DNA of 55,044 nt from an uncultured Marinobacterium sp. (GTDB lineage Bacteria > Pseudomonadota > Gammaproteobacteria > Pseudomonadales > Balneatricaceae), in the NCBI GenBank assembly GCA_947501565.1, contig CANMWJ010000022.1:1-55044 (forward strand). Reading direction: 5' to 3'. This document shows, piece by piece, positions 1 to 11,373 of this stretch; position 1 is the stretch's first letter; every line of letters begins with the position of its first letter. The translations under genes and the position numbers were made by a program. The notes under the pieces are model-generated. The model had not been told where the DNA came from, did not search any database, and was given only the letters and a program-made list of their open reading frames with translations.

Positions 1-82
1 TACGCTTAGTTCTTGATTTCATAACACCTTCCGATTTGATGATCGAAAAGTGTCAACGTTATTCAGGACGGGACACAGCCAT

Positions 83-115
83 AAAAAAAGCCCGGCACTA
101 AGAGTAGGCCGGGCT
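83..115 (-). terminator. Rho-independent terminator after trxC
   Basis: Read leftward, an 8-bp perfect stem (89-96 with 108-115, AGCCCGGC/GCCGGGCT) is followed by a run of seven T. It lies about 40 bases past the trxC stop and would end the mnmE-trxC transcript. Confidence 0.85.
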
Positions 116-155
116 CGTAGGAACTGAGTTATTACAGTGAGGCAGTGAGGGTTTG

Positions 156-593
156 TTACACCGCCACACCCTGCTGGATTAACCATTGCTTCAGTTGTGG
201 CAGTGGGACTGCACCGCTTAAGCGTGCGACCTCTTTACCCTGTCGGAACAGGATCAGCGTTGGAATGGAGCGGATCTGCCACTGCGCAGCGATCCCCTGC
301 TCTGCTTCCGTATTGAGCTTTGCCAGACGGATCTTAGGTTCGAACGCTTTTGCCGCTTGTTCAAAGATCGGCGCGAATTGCTGACAAGGTCCACACCAGG
401 TGGCCCAGCAGTCGACCAGAACGGGGATATCGTTACGGTTCAGTACGCTGGCAACGTTTGCGGCTGAGAGCTCCTGCACTTTTCCGCTAAAGATCGGTTG
501 TTTGCACTTGCCACACTTAGGCCCATCGCCGAGCCTTTCTGCAGGAACACGGTTGGTGACAGAACAGTGTGGGCAGCTTAGGTTGAGTGCCAT
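156..593 (-). CDS. trxC: Thioredoxin 2 (TrxC)
   Basis: This is a cytoplasmic thiol-disulfide reductase with an N-terminal zinc ribbon. Two Cys pairs (C7/C10 and C27/C30) form the zinc site that separates TrxC from TrxA. The thioredoxin fold follows, with the redox motif WCGPC at about residues 66-70 and the cis-proline segment SIPT later. The 145-residue length is normal for TrxC. A strong GGAGGAG ribosome binding site sits just before the ATG. The gene begins 18 bases after mnmE, so the two are probably co-transcribed, and a terminator follows trxC. TrxC is known to reduce ribonucleotide reductase and other targets under oxidative stress; that role is inferred from family membership. There is no sign of truncation. 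Confidence 0.93.
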   Translation of the reverse strand: MALNLSCPHCSVTNRVPAERLGDGPKCGKCKQPIFSGKVQELSAANVASVLNRNDIPVLVDCWATWCGPCQQFAPIFEQAAKAFEPKIRLAKLNTEAEQGIAAQWQIRSIPTLILFRQGKEVARLSGAVPLPQLKQWLIQQGVAV

Positions 594-611
594 AGGTATC
601 TCCTCCCGGTG

Positions 612-1979
612 TTACTTACCAATACAGAACGAACTGAAGATGCGTCCCAGCAGATCATCGGAGCTGAACTCGCCGGTGATTTCGTTCAATGCCTGCTGTG
701 CCTGACGCAGATCCTCCGCCAGAAGTTCGCCTGCACCGTTCATCACTAGCTGGTCATAGCCGGTTTGCAGCAGATCCTGTGCGGTCTGCAATGCTTCCAG
801 GTGGCGGCGGCGGGCAAGGAATCCTCCCTCTGTAGTGCTGGTGAACCCCATGCAGGTTTTCAGGTGTTCACGTAGCGTATCAACACCCAGATTGGCTTTG
901 GCGGAGAGTGCGATCAGCGTATGGCCGTGGGATTCGCGCTCACCGATAATCTCGCCGCTGAGGTCCGCCTTATTGCGGATAACGGTGATCTTGTCGGCAT
1001 CCGGCAGCTGATGTACGAATTCGGGCCAGATCTGTTCCGGATCGTCGGTATCGGTGGTGGTGCCATCGACCATCAGCAATACCCGGTCCGCGTTGCGGAT
1101 CTCTTCCCAGGCGCGGTCGATACCGATGCGCTCCACTTCATCCGGCGCATCGCGCAGCCCCGCCGTATCGATGATATGCAGCGGCATACCGTCAATGTGG
1201 ATATGTTCACGCAACACATCACGGGTGGTACCGGCGATATCGGTAACAATTGCCCGGTCCTGCCCGGCCAGAGCGTTCAGCAGGCTGGACTTGCCAGCGT
1301 TTGGACGTCCGGCGATCACTACGTTCATCCCTTCACGCAGCAGGCTGCCCTGCTTCGCTTCGGATTGTACCGCGCCGACTTTGCCGAGAATGGTCTCCAG
1401 GTCGCTCTGTACTTTGCCATCGGCGAGAAAATCGATCTCCTCCTCTGGGAAATCGATGGCCGCTTCTACGTAGATACGCAGCTGGATCAGTGATTCAACC
1501 AGGTCATGGATGCGGTTGGAGAACTCACCCTGCAACGAGCGCAGTGCGCAACGGGCCGCCTGTTCAGAGGAGCTGTCGATCAGGTCGGCAATCGCTTCCG
1601 CCTGGGCCAGGTCCAGCTTGTCGTTGAGGAACGCCCGCTCGGAGAACTCACCGGGACGCGCCAGGCGGCAGCCCAGCTCCAGCACGCGGCGCAGGATAAA
1701 GTCCATGATGATCGGTCCACCATGCCCCTGCAGCTCCAGCACGTCTTCACCGGTAAATGAGTTGGGACCCGGAAAATAGAGCGCGATCCCCTGATCGATC
1801 TGCTGGCCGTTAGCATCCAGAAACGGACCGTAGTGGGCGTAGCGCGGTTTGGGTTCCAGGCCCAGCACTGCTTTGGCTACGTTCAGCGCCTGTTTGCCTG
1901 ACACGCGGATAATGCCAACGCCGCCACGTCCCGGAGGGGTAGCCTGTGCGGCAATGGTATCTTGATCAATCAACGTCAT
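612..1979 (-). CDS. mnmE: tRNA modification GTPase MnmE
   Basis: MnmE works with MnmG to install the cmnm5 group on U34 of certain tRNAs. An N-terminal folate-binding domain (about residues 1-120) precedes helical segments that enclose a GTPase domain. The P-loop GRPNAGKSS is near residue 225, with GTTRD (G2), DTAGLRD (G3) and NKAD (G4) following. The protein ends in CIGK, the hallmark C-terminus whose Cys is needed for modification. Length (455) is typical. It lies downstream of yidC, separated by a hairpin terminator, and just upstream of trxC. The partner gene mnmG, which often follows in related genomes, is not next to it here. Confidence 0.97.
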   Translation of the reverse strand: MTLIDQDTIAAQATPPGRGGVGIIRVSGKQALNVAKAVLGLEPKPRYAHYGPFLDANGQQIDQGIALYFPGPNSFTGEDVLELQGHGGPIIMDFILRRVLELGCRLARPGEFSERAFLNDKLDLAQAEAIADLIDSSSEQAARCALRSLQGEFSNRIHDLVESLIQLRIYVEAAIDFPEEEIDFLADGKVQSDLETILGKVGAVQSEAKQGSLLREGMNVVIAGRPNAGKSSLLNALAGQDRAIVTDIAGTTRDVLREHIHIDGMPLHIIDTAGLRDAPDEVERIGIDRAWEEIRNADRVLLMVDGTTTDTDDPEQIWPEFVHQLPDADKITVIRNKADLSGEIIGERESHGHTLIALSAKANLGVDTLREHLKTCMGFTSTTEGGFLARRRHLEALQTAQDLLQTGYDQLVMNGAGELLAEDLRQAQQALNEITGEFSSDDLLGRIFSSFCIGK

Positions 1980-2000
1980 AGTTTCGTACCGTCATAAAGC

Positions 2001-2025
2001 AAAAAAGGCCCGAAAGGGCCTTTTT
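2001..2025 (-). terminator. Rho-independent terminator between yidC and mnmE
   Basis: GGCCC (2007-2011), loop GAAA, GGGCC (2016-2020) is flanked by an A-run on the left and a T-run on the right, so it can act in both directions. It ends the rpmH-rnpA-yidC transcript and implies that mnmE has its own promoter or depends on readthrough. Confidence 0.8.
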
Positions 2026-2038
2026 GTGAAGGAGGTGG

Positions 2039-3703
2039 TTACTTGGCTTTGGCAGTCTCGTTGCCACCACCTTCGATCTGTTTGTTGATCACGTACTGCT
2101 GTGCGATCGACAGGATGTTGTTCACAACCCAGTACAGGGTCAGACCGGCCGGGAACCACAGGAAGAAGAAGGTGAAGAGGATTGGCAGCATCTTCATGAT
2201 CTTCGCCTGCATTGGGTCTGGAGGAGTCGGGTTCAGCATCTGCTGAATGAACATACTCGCGCCCATGATGATCGGCAGGATGAAGTAAGGGTCCTTAACC
2301 GACAGGTCGGTCAGATACAGGAACTCAGCGTGACGCAGTTCCACGGACTCCATCAGTACCCAGTACAGTGCGATGAAGATCGGCATCTGCGCAACGATTG
2401 GCAGACAGCCACCCAGTGGGTTGATCTTCTCTTTCTGGTACAGCTTCATCATCTCCTGAGACATCTTCTGGCGATCATCGCCGTACAGCTCTTTCATGCG
2501 CTGCATCTCAGGACCAAACTTACGCATCTTCGCCATGGACTTGAACGCTTTTGCGTTCAGGTGGAACAGCGCAGCCTTCACGATCACGGTGATACCGATG
2601 ATTGCCAGACCCCAGTTACCCACCAGGCTGTAAACCCATTTCAGGATCGCGTACAGCGGTGATGCTACCCACCACAGCCAGCCGTAGTCTACGGTCAGCT
2701 TCAGGTCGTCGTTAGCCGCTTCCATCTGCTCCTGGTCTTTAGGACCGGCGAAGAAGTTAGCGCTGACGGTTTTGCTCTCACCCGGTGCAACGATGAAGTC
2801 CGGAGAGATGAAACCCATGATGTAGTTGCCGTTCAGCTGGCGGGACTTATAGGAGTAGTCTGCGCCTGCTTCAGGAATCCAGGCACTGACAAAGTAGTGC
2901 TGAACGAAAGCGACGTAGCCGTCTGGCGTAGTAGCTTTAAATGGCTTCTCATCCATGTCGTCGAAGTCGATCTTCTGATAGTTGTCTTCGACAGTGGAGA
3001 AAACGGCACCCAGATAAGACTGCATGCCCATATCGGTGCTGGATGTTGGGTCTTCGCTGCGGTCACGTTTGATCTGACCGAACAGGTTGGCTTTCCAGTT
3101 CTGCTCAGACTGGTTATCCACGATGTAGCTCAGGCCAACAATGTAGGAACCTTTCTCGAAGCTGTAACGTTTGGTGATCTTCACGCCTTTAGCATCGGTG
3201 AAGGTCAGGTCAACGCTCAGTGCGTTCTGGTCACCCAGTTCAAAGTTAGTCTGGCTAACCTGATAGGTTGGACGACCATCTTTACTGGCATCCGGACCGT
3301 CGCTGCCCACCAGACCGCTCTGGGATACATAGGTGCGGTTGCTGGTCTGCTCCATCAGGACAAACGGCTGCTCAGAACCCAGGGACGCTTTATGCGCTGG
3401 CAGGGCAACCTGAATGATGTCGCCGCCTTTGGAATCGATCACAACGTTCAGCACGTCAGTGTTGACGGTGATCAGCTGTGCTTTAGCGACGTTGGTACCT
3501 GTAGCAGGGACATCCGCGCTGCCGGTTTCATCGGTAGCCTGTGGCAGGTCTGTTTCAGCAGAGGAGGTACTGTAGGCAGAAACCGAAGTAACCGCTTGCT
3601 CACCGCTCGGAGCTGGCTGGCCATAGTCTTCGTTCCACTGTAGTACCAGCATGTAAGAGATCAGTGCCATTGCGGCGATCAGTATGATTCGCTGTACATC
3701 CAT
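2039..3703 (-). CDS. yidC: Membrane protein insertase YidC
   Basis: YidC inserts and folds inner-membrane proteins, alone or with SecYEG. The N-terminus is a transmembrane anchor starting MDVQRIILIAAM. A large periplasmic beta-sandwich domain follows (about residues 60-340). The conserved 60KD_IMP core follows, with TM segments around GWLWWVASPLYAILKWVYS, WGLAIIGITVIVKAALF, the cytoplasmic coiled region (KMRKFGPEMQRMKELYG) and NPLGGCLPIVAQMPIFIALYW. The tail ends in a basic, Lys-rich segment. Length (554) fits the Gram-negative family. The ATG lies only three bases beyond the rnpA stop, so the genes are translationally close and yidD is absent from its usual place. Confidence 0.97.
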   Translation of the reverse strand: MDVQRIILIAAMALISYMLVLQWNEDYGQPAPSGEQAVTSVSAYSTSSAETDLPQATDETGSADVPATGTNVAKAQLITVNTDVLNVVIDSKGGDIIQVALPAHKASLGSEQPFVLMEQTSNRTYVSQSGLVGSDGPDASKDGRPTYQVSQTNFELGDQNALSVDLTFTDAKGVKITKRYSFEKGSYIVGLSYIVDNQSEQNWKANLFGQIKRDRSEDPTSSTDMGMQSYLGAVFSTVEDNYQKIDFDDMDEKPFKATTPDGYVAFVQHYFVSAWIPEAGADYSYKSRQLNGNYIMGFISPDFIVAPGESKTVSANFFAGPKDQEQMEAANDDLKLTVDYGWLWWVASPLYAILKWVYSLVGNWGLAIIGITVIVKAALFHLNAKAFKSMAKMRKFGPEMQRMKELYGDDRQKMSQEMMKLYQKEKINPLGGCLPIVAQMPIFIALYWVLMESVELRHAEFLYLTDLSVKDPYFILPIIMGASMFIQQMLNPTPPDPMQAKIMKMLPILFTFFFLWFPAGLTLYWVVNNILSIAQQYVINKQIEGGGNETAKAK

Positions 3704-3706
3704 GGG

Positions 3707-4087
3707 TTAACCGTTTTCTTTGTTTGAACGCTGTTTGTATTTTTTTCTTAGCCGCGACCAGCATTTGGCGCTGAGTTTATGCAAAGCTTCAGATTCGAGG
3801 TCGCCCAGTCCACGTCGAGCGAGCACAACAATATCTACCGGTGGCAGTTTATGTTGGTTCAGGCGAAAGGACTCGCGAATGATACGCCGAACACGGTTGC
3901 GATGCACCGCCAGACGCACATTTTTTTTGGAGATGACAAACCCGATGCGAGGATGATCGAGTCCGTTGGGACGGGCTAGGATAAGAAGGTGTTGGTCTGG
4001 TACTTTCAGGGCAGCATTATCAAATACTTTCTGAAAGCCCCCGCCGGTAAGAATTCTTAACTCACGGGGATATCCAAATGTGGACAT
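3707..4087 (-). CDS. rnpA: Ribonuclease P protein component
   Basis: This is the protein subunit of RNase P, which assists the RNA subunit in removing 5' leaders from pre-tRNAs. The diagnostic basic helix RNRVRRIIRESFR is present, and the protein is small (126 aa) and very basic, as expected. It follows rpmH by about 30 bases and directly precedes yidC. The C-terminal tail (KKYKQRSNKENG) runs up to the yidC start, leaving no room for yidD. Confidence 0.95.
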   Translation of the reverse strand: MSTFGYPRELRILTGGGFQKVFDNAALKVPDQHLLILARPNGLDHPRIGFVISKKNVRLAVHRNRVRRIIRESFRLNQHKLPPVDIVVLARRGLGDLESEALHKLSAKCWSRLRKKYKQRSNKENG

Positions 4088-4116
4088 TCAAATAACCAGA
4101 CCTTTTCAGCAAGCCA

Positions 4117-4251
4117 TTACTTAGACAGACGCTTACGGCCTTTCGCACGACGACGGTTAATCAGCTGACGGCCATTTTTGGTAGCCATGCGAGCACGGAA
4201 ACCGTGAGTACGTTTACGTTTCAGTACGCTAGGTTGGAATGTTCTTTTCAT
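4117..4251 (-). CDS. rpmH: 50S ribosomal protein L34
   Basis: A 44-codon gene encodes a tiny, Arg/Lys-rich protein beginning [20 protein letters not shown] and ending [12 protein letters not shown], an unmistakable L34. The start is the ATG at 4249-4251 and the stop TAA is at 4117-4119. It is the first gene of the leftward rpmH-rnpA-yidC unit and marks the left edge of the putative origin region. A good promoter lies 70-100 bases upstream. Confidence 0.97.
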   Translation of the reverse strand: MKRTFQPSVLKRKRTHGFRARMATKNGRQLINRRRAKGRKRLSK

Positions 4252-4320
4252 TGGTCAGTCCTACTAACACTCGTTGAAGTTTGTGCCTGAGTATCAGCAC
4301 GGTGAAAAATTAGACGGCGC

Positions 4321-4349
4321 ATTCTATGCGTTTTGTCCCCCCGATACAA
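4321..4349 (-). promoter_or_regulatory. Candidate sigma-70 promoter of rpmH
   Basis: On the minus strand there is a -35-like TTGTAT (4344-4349), a 17-base spacer and a -10-like TAGAAT (4321-4326), followed by a GC-rich discriminator (GCGCCG) typical of growth-rate-controlled translation genes. Inferred from sequence only. Confidence 0.55.
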
Positions 4350-4426
4350 CTATTTATTTCATCAACAGCCCGAAATACGGGCTTTCCAGAGCTGTTCACA
4401 GGCTAAAGGCCAAAATGGGCGTAAGT

Positions 4427-4435
4427 TGTGGAAAA
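4427..4435 (-). promoter_or_regulatory. Second DnaA box (relaxed consensus)
   Basis: TGTGGAAAA reads TTTTCCACA on the minus strand, matching the TTWTNCACA form of the DnaA box. It lies mid-way in the rpmH-dnaA gap. Confidence 0.5.
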
Positions 4436-4601
4436 TCTAAGAAACTACTTTAAGTTCAGTTAACTGCCTTGTTTGTAGAGTTGGGGAGCTAACGTTGATA
4501 GCTTGTGCCTAAGAAAAATTAAGTTGTCTACAGTGCCCGTAATGCAAGGGCTGCAGGAAAAATACGACAAATTGATAGGTGGCATAAAAGTTTGATTTGT
4601 T

Positions 4602-4610
4602 TGTGGATAA
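4602..4610 (-). promoter_or_regulatory. Perfect DnaA box upstream of dnaA
   Basis: TGTGGATAA on the plus strand is the exact complement of the consensus TTATCCACA. It is 73 bases before the chosen dnaA start, suited to autorepression or origin firing. Confidence 0.7.
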
Positions 4611-4682
4611 GTGTCCCGGTTGAGGATAAGATTACTGAATTTGCTGAATAGTCACCGCCGGGTACTGGAGAGGTCTTTAGAA

Positions 4683-6377
4683 ATGTCGACGGAGTTATGG
4701 GATCGCTGTTTGCAGAGCTTGCAGGAGGAATTTCCGGCTCAGCTATACAACACCTGGATCCGCCCGTTGAAGGTTTCGCCCGACTCGGATGCTGAACTGG
4801 TGCTGATCGCGCCCAACCGCTTTGTAAAAGACTGGGTTGACGGTAAGTTTCTCGATCGTATCCGTCAGATCCTGTGTGACGTCAGTGGTGATATCAGTGC
4901 ATCGGTACGTATAGAGGTAGGAGCCGGTGGCGGTTCGCGTTTTGCGCGCCAGCGTCCGGTGATGCCTGCGCGTCCACGGCCAATGCAGGCAGCGCCGGTT
5001 TCTAATCCAGTGCCTGCGCAGCCCGTGCAGCAACCAACGGCTATGGCTGCTGCGCCTGTGAGCAGTGCTCCGGTTGCGCCCGCGTCTGTGCCTGTAGCGC
5101 CACCGCAGCCTGCCGCAGTTGCACCTGTACACACAGAGATGGTTGAACCTGAGCCAGCTGCACAGCCGGTCACCTTCAGCCAGCCCGAACCTGAGATCAT
5201 TACCTCCTCTGCGTCCATCGCGACACCGTTCAGTGATAATCAGTTTGAGATGCCTCAGCCGGAACTTCCACTGGGACATGATGCGACGCTGGCAACCCCA
5301 GTCGTGGCACCGCCAGCTGCAGAACGTGTGGTGGATGTTGAAGGTGGTATCCGTCACCAGTCGAATCTGAACGCGTCCTTTACCTTTGAATCATTTGTTC
5401 AGGGTAAGTCCAACCAGCTGGCCCTGGCCGCTGCGCGACAGGTGGCTGATAATCCGGGTAGCTCCTACAACCCACTGTTTATATATGGTGGTGTTGGCTT
5501 GGGTAAAACCCACCTTATGCACGCGGTGGGTAATGAGATGCGCAAATACAACCCGAATGCCAAGATCGTGTATCTGCATTCGGAGCGCTTTGTTGCCGAC
5601 ATGGTGAAAGCACTGCAGCTCAATGCGATCAACGACTTTAAGCGTCACTACCGTTCGGTGGATGCGCTGCTGATCGATGATATTCAGTTCTTTGCCGGTA
5701 AAGAGCGTTCGCAGGAGGAGTTTTTCCACACCTTCAACGCGCTGCTTGAGGGCGGCCAGCAGATGATCCTGACCAGTGATCGCTACCCGAAAGAGATCAA
5801 AGGCGTGGAAGAGCGCCTGAAATCCCGTTTCGGTTGGGGCCTGACCGTAGCGATCGAGCCACCGGAACTGGAAACCCGGGTTGCTATACTTATGCGCAAG
5901 GCGATCGAAGCGCAGGTATCGCTGCCGGATGACGCCGCATTTTTCCTGGCGCAGAAGATTCGCTCCAACGTTCGAGAGCTGGAAGGCGCGCTTAAACGTG
6001 TGATCGCCAATGCGCATTTCACCGGTAGCGCCATTACCATTCCTTTTATTAAGGAATCCTTGAAAGACCTGCTGGCTTTGCAGGATAAACAAGTTAGTAT
6101 TGATAATATTCAGCGCGTAGTGGCTGACTATTACAAGATTAAAGTATCCGACCTGTTATCTAAGCGTCGTAGCCGCTCTGTTGCCCGCCCACGTCAGGTG
6201 GCAATGAGTCTGGCGAAGGAGCTGACCAACCACAGTCTGCCTGAGATCGGCGACGCCTTTGGCGGCCGCGATCACACAACCGTGTTGCACGGGTGTCGTA
6301 AGATTAAGGAGCTGCGGGAAACGGATACGGATATTCGAGAAGATTACCAGAACCTGCTGCGCCATCTGACCGCTTGA
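4683..6377 (+). CDS. dnaA: Chromosomal replication initiator DnaA
   Basis: DnaA binds DnaA boxes and melts the origin. Domain I (from [13 protein letters not shown]) carries the DnaB/DiaA-contact region. Domain II (about residues 85-225) is unusually long and rich in Pro, Ala, Val and Gln. Domain III is the AAA+ ATPase with Walker A GGVGLGKT (Lys about 275) and Walker [10 protein letters not shown]. Domain IV contains the DNA-binding signature [12 protein letters not shown] take the ATG at 4683 because GGAGAGG precedes it and the protein then starts like other DnaA proteins. An in-frame GTG at 4611 would add 24 atypical residues and overlap the DnaA box. Predicted length is 564 aa. It is first of dnaA-dnaN-recF-gyrB. 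Confidence 0.97.
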   Translation: MSTELWDRCLQSLQEEFPAQLYNTWIRPLKVSPDSDAELVLIAPNRFVKDWVDGKFLDRIRQILCDVSGDISASVRIEVGAGGGSRFARQRPVMPARPRPMQAAPVSNPVPAQPVQQPTAMAAAPVSSAPVAPASVPVAPPQPAAVAPVHTEMVEPEPAAQPVTFSQPEPEIITSSASIATPFSDNQFEMPQPELPLGHDATLATPVVAPPAAERVVDVEGGIRHQSNLNASFTFESFVQGKSNQLALAAARQVADNPGSSYNPLFIYGGVGLGKTHLMHAVGNEMRKYNPNAKIVYLHSERFVADMVKALQLNAINDFKRHYRSVDALLIDDIQFFAGKERSQEEFFHTFNALLEGGQQMILTSDRYPKEIKGVEERLKSRFGWGLTVAIEPPELETRVAILMRKAIEAQVSLPDDAAFFLAQKIRSNVRELEGALKRVIANAHFTGSAITIPFIKESLKDLLALQDKQVSIDNIQRVVADYYKIKVSDLLSKRRSRSVARPRQVAMSLAKELTNHSLPEIGDAFGGRDHTTVLHGCRKIKELRETDTDIREDYQNLLRHLTA

Positions 6378-6448
6378 TAGCGTGTTAAAGATCGTGGCAG
6401 AGCGGCCTGCACTGGCGGCCCGTAAGCGTTGCTTACAGTAAAGAACAG

Positions 6449-6477
6449 CTTATTTCGTACCCGATAAAAGCTATAAG
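6449..6477 (+). promoter_or_regulatory. Possible dnaN promoter
   Basis: A weak -35 (CTTATT, 6449-6454) and a better -10 (TATAAG, 6472-6477) are 17 bases apart in the AT-rich dnaA-dnaN gap. I see no DnaA box there. A clear RBS (AAGGTGG) precedes the dnaN ATG. Confidence 0.35.
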
Positions 6478-6519
6478 AAAATAATTATGAGTACCGTTCG
6501 ATATTAAGGTGGAAGATCG

Positions 6520-7623
6520 ATGAGATTTGTTATTTCGCGTGAAGCGTTAATCAAACCTTTGCAGTTGGTGGCGGGCGTTGTGGAACGTCGTCAGACGCTG
6601 CCGGTGCTTTCCAACATCCTGTTGGTGGCAGAAGGAGATCAGTTGTCACTGACTGGTACCGACCTTGAAGTCGAACTGGTAGGTCGTGTGACACTGGACG
6701 AACCGGCAGAAGCGGGTTCGATCACCGTCCCGGCGCGTAAGCTGATGGATATCTGTAAATCCCTGCCGGACGAAGCGCGTATTGAGCTGACCCAGTCCGG
6801 TCAGAAGATGATCATCAAAGCGGGTCGCAGCCGTTTCAGTCTGTCGACCCTGCCCGCGGCGGAATTCCCGAATGTTGAAGACAGCCCGGAAACACTCGAG
6901 CTGACGATCACACAGAACGCTCTGCGTCACCTGATCGACAAAACCGGTTTCTCCATGGCGCAGCAGGATGTTCGTTACTATCTGAACGGTATGCTGCTGG
7001 AGATCGCTAACGGTCAACTACGCTCGGTATCAACCGACGGTCACCGACTGGCAACCTGTGTAACAGGTGTTGAAGTGGATGCGTCCGTTGATCATCAGAT
7101 CATCGTGCCGCGTAAAGGTATTCTGGAACTTGCCCGCCTGCTACAGCAGGGTGACGAGGAACTGCGCCTGGTTGTAGGTGCGACTCACATCCGTGCCCAC
7201 GTAGGCGACTTTATCTTCACCTCTAAACTGGTCGACGGTAAATTCCCGGATTATCAGCGTGTAATCCCGGCCAACGGTGACAAGGTGATGCTGGGCGATC
7301 GTCAGGAACTGCGTCAGGTATTCAGCCGAATCGCGATTCTCTCCAACGAGAAATACCGTGGTGTACGTCTGTCACTCTCTGACGGTTACCTGCAGGTGAT
7401 GGCCAACAACCCGGAGCAGGAAGAAGCGGAAGAAACTGTAGCGGTGGATTACCAGGGTGATTCTCTGGAGATCGGCTTCAACGTGAACTATCTGCTGGAT
7501 GTGCTCTCCATCATCAACACTGATGTGGTGCGCTTTACCCTCTCTGATCCGAACAGCAGTGCCCTGGTGCAGAGCTTCGAAGAAGACGGCAGCCTTTACG
7601 TTGTAATGCCAATGCGCATGTAA
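6520..7623 (+). CDS. dnaN: DNA polymerase III beta subunit (sliding clamp)
   Basis: The clamp encircles DNA and tethers polymerase III. The start MRFVISREALIKPLQLVAGVVERR, the segment LPVLSNILL, and the ending VVMPMRM are characteristic. The length of 367 aa matches the three-domain beta clamp. An AAGGTGG ribosome binding site precedes the ATG. It lies between dnaA and recF, the standard order, and a strong hairpin follows its stop. Confidence 0.97.
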   Translation: MRFVISREALIKPLQLVAGVVERRQTLPVLSNILLVAEGDQLSLTGTDLEVELVGRVTLDEPAEAGSITVPARKLMDICKSLPDEARIELTQSGQKMIIKAGRSRFSLSTLPAAEFPNVEDSPETLELTITQNALRHLIDKTGFSMAQQDVRYYLNGMLLEIANGQLRSVSTDGHRLATCVTGVEVDASVDHQIIVPRKGILELARLLQQGDEELRLVVGATHIRAHVGDFIFTSKLVDGKFPDYQRVIPANGDKVMLGDRQELRQVFSRIAILSNEKYRGVRLSLSDGYLQVMANNPEQEEAEETVAVDYQGDSLEIGFNVNYLLDVLSIINTDVVRFTLSDPNSSALVQSFEEDGSLYVVMPMRM

Positions 7624-7631
7624 TACCTTCC

Positions 7632-7661
7632 GACCGGCAGCTTGATCGTGAGCTGCCGGTC
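7632..7661 (+). other. Perfect 11-bp stem-loop between dnaN and recF
   Basis: GACCGGCAGCT (7632-7642) pairs perfectly with AGCTGCCGGTC (7651-7661) around an 8-base loop. No T-run follows, so it is not a simple terminator. It sits 16 bases before the recF start and could limit recF readthrough or translation, or protect the dnaN mRNA 3' end. Confidence 0.7.
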
Positions 7662-7677
7662 TATCTCCCCTTCCCCG

Positions 7678-8766
7678 ATGACCATAGCCAAGCTCAACAT
7701 ACAATCTGTGCGCAATCTTTGCGCCGTTAGCCTGACGCCTTCCTCTCGCATCAACGTCTTTTCCGGCCCCAACGGCAGTGGAAAAACCAGCGTGCTCGAA
7801 GCCATTCACCTGCTTGGTCTGGCGCGCTCGTTCCGCACCAGCAAAGCACGCCATCTAATACATTCCGGTGACAATGTTGCGACTGTGTTCGGCGAGGTGG
7901 ACCCTCTGCAACAAGGGATCGCTCAATCATTGGGGGTGGAACGTAACCTGGAGGGCAATAATCGTGTCCGTTTCGCTGGCGAGGATATCGATCTCTCTAC
8001 CCTGGCTGAGCTTGTCCCGCTGCAGGTGATCGACTCGGCAACCTTCGATCTGCTGGACGGTTCCCCTGCAATTCGGCGGCAGTTTATCGACTGGGGTGTA
8101 TTCCATGCCGACAAGGCGTTTATCCAGCTCTGGCGCGGTTTTAGAAGGGTTGTTAAACAACGGAATAGCCTGTTGAAATGTGGTAAAATCGACCATCGGA
8201 TGCGTGCCGTCTGGGACCGCGAATTTGTCAGCTTTTCAGAGCAGATTACGCGCCTTCGAAAAGAGTATCTTGAGCTGTTAACACCTGAATTTGATGCGAT
8301 CGTAGCCCGCCTGTTACCCGACATCAAAATCACCCTCGGTTTCTCGGCCGGCTGGGACCAGAAGCGTCCGCTGGACGAGGTGCTGGCCGTAAATTTCGAA
8401 CGCGACCTGCGTCAGAAATTTACCAGTGCCGGACCGCAACGCGCAGACCTGCGGGTGAAGGTGGATGGCCATACGGCGGCTGAGCGTCTGTCCCGGGGGC
8501 AGAAAAAACTCGCTGTCAGCGCCCTGAAACTGGCCCAGGGCCATTTGTTTTATAAGATGACAGGTCGCCCCTGCATCTACCTGATTGATGATCTGCCGTC
8601 CGAACTGGACGCAGCACACTGCCAACTCTTCTGTCAGTTTATCGAAGAGATGGCGAGCCAATGTTTTATAACCTGTGTCGATCCGCAGTCACTGGCCCAC
8701 CAGTGGCAGAGCGGCACAGAGGTGATGCAGTTCAGCATCCACGATGGAAGTGTAACGCCACTTTAG
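7678..8766 (+). CDS. recF: DNA replication and repair protein RecF
   Basis: RecF is an SMC-like ATPase that loads RecA at gapped DNA with RecO and RecR. The ATP site GPNGSGKTSVLEAIHLL is near residue 35, the signature-type segment LSRGQKKLAVSALKLA is in the C-terminal half, and the Walker B region IYLIDDLPSELD follows. The start is the ATG at 7678 (MTIAKLNIQSVRNL), giving 362 aa, normal for RecF. An upstream in-frame start at 7642 would fall inside the dnaN-recF hairpin and is unlikely. There is no strong ribosome binding site, consistent with low expression. Confidence 0.95.
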   Translation: MTIAKLNIQSVRNLCAVSLTPSSRINVFSGPNGSGKTSVLEAIHLLGLARSFRTSKARHLIHSGDNVATVFGEVDPLQQGIAQSLGVERNLEGNNRVRFAGEDIDLSTLAELVPLQVIDSATFDLLDGSPAIRRQFIDWGVFHADKAFIQLWRGFRRVVKQRNSLLKCGKIDHRMRAVWDREFVSFSEQITRLRKEYLELLTPEFDAIVARLLPDIKITLGFSAGWDQKRPLDEVLAVNFERDLRQKFTSAGPQRADLRVKVDGHTAAERLSRGQKKLAVSALKLAQGHLFYKMTGRPCIYLIDDLPSELDAAHCQLFCQFIEEMASQCFITCVDPQSLAHQWQSGTEVMQFSIHDGSVTPL

Positions 8767-8787
8767 CTAACGCGTTTGGAGACATAG

Positions 8788-11208
<2,421 letters not shown>

Positions 11209-11236
11209 TCTGTCCTGCTGATCCAGCGTCGTATGT

Positions 11237-11264
11237 AAAAAGCAGCCTTTGGGCTGCTTTTTTA
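11237..11264 (+). terminator. Rho-independent terminator after gyrB
   Basis: AGCAGCC (11241-11247), a 4-base loop, GGCTGCT (11252-11258) and a T-run. It ends the dnaA-dnaN-recF-gyrB unit. Confidence 0.9.
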
Positions 11265-11373
11265 TTGCGTGCGATTTATGCTAAGTCCGTACATTAAGCT
11301 GCGGGATCTAGCTAAGGTGAAGCAAGGCGGGCAGCTTGTTTGATGCCTAGCGCTACATCTCACGGGGTACGGA

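Larger units (their letters stand above)
4252..4682. other. rpmH-dnaA intergenic region, candidate oriC / dnaA regulatory region
   Basis: A 431-base region without a gene separates divergent rpmH and dnaA. It holds a perfect DnaA box on the minus strand (TGTGGATAA, 4602-4610), a relaxed-consensus box (TGTGGAAAA, 4427-4435) and a weak one (TTGTCTACA, 4524-4532). AT-rich tracts lie at 4341-4370, 4435-4470 and 4560-4600. The same gap holds the origin in Pseudomonas. The number of strong boxes is modest, so it could instead be only the DnaA autoregulatory region. Confidence 0.55.

Noticed and set aside
3114-3125. DnaA-box-like TTATCCACG inside yidC
   Set aside because: One mismatch and inside coding sequence with no partner boxes.
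4611-4682. Upstream GTG start for dnaA
   Set aside because: It would add 24 residues unlike DnaA and overlaps the region beside the DnaA box; the ATG at 4683 has a good ribosome binding site.
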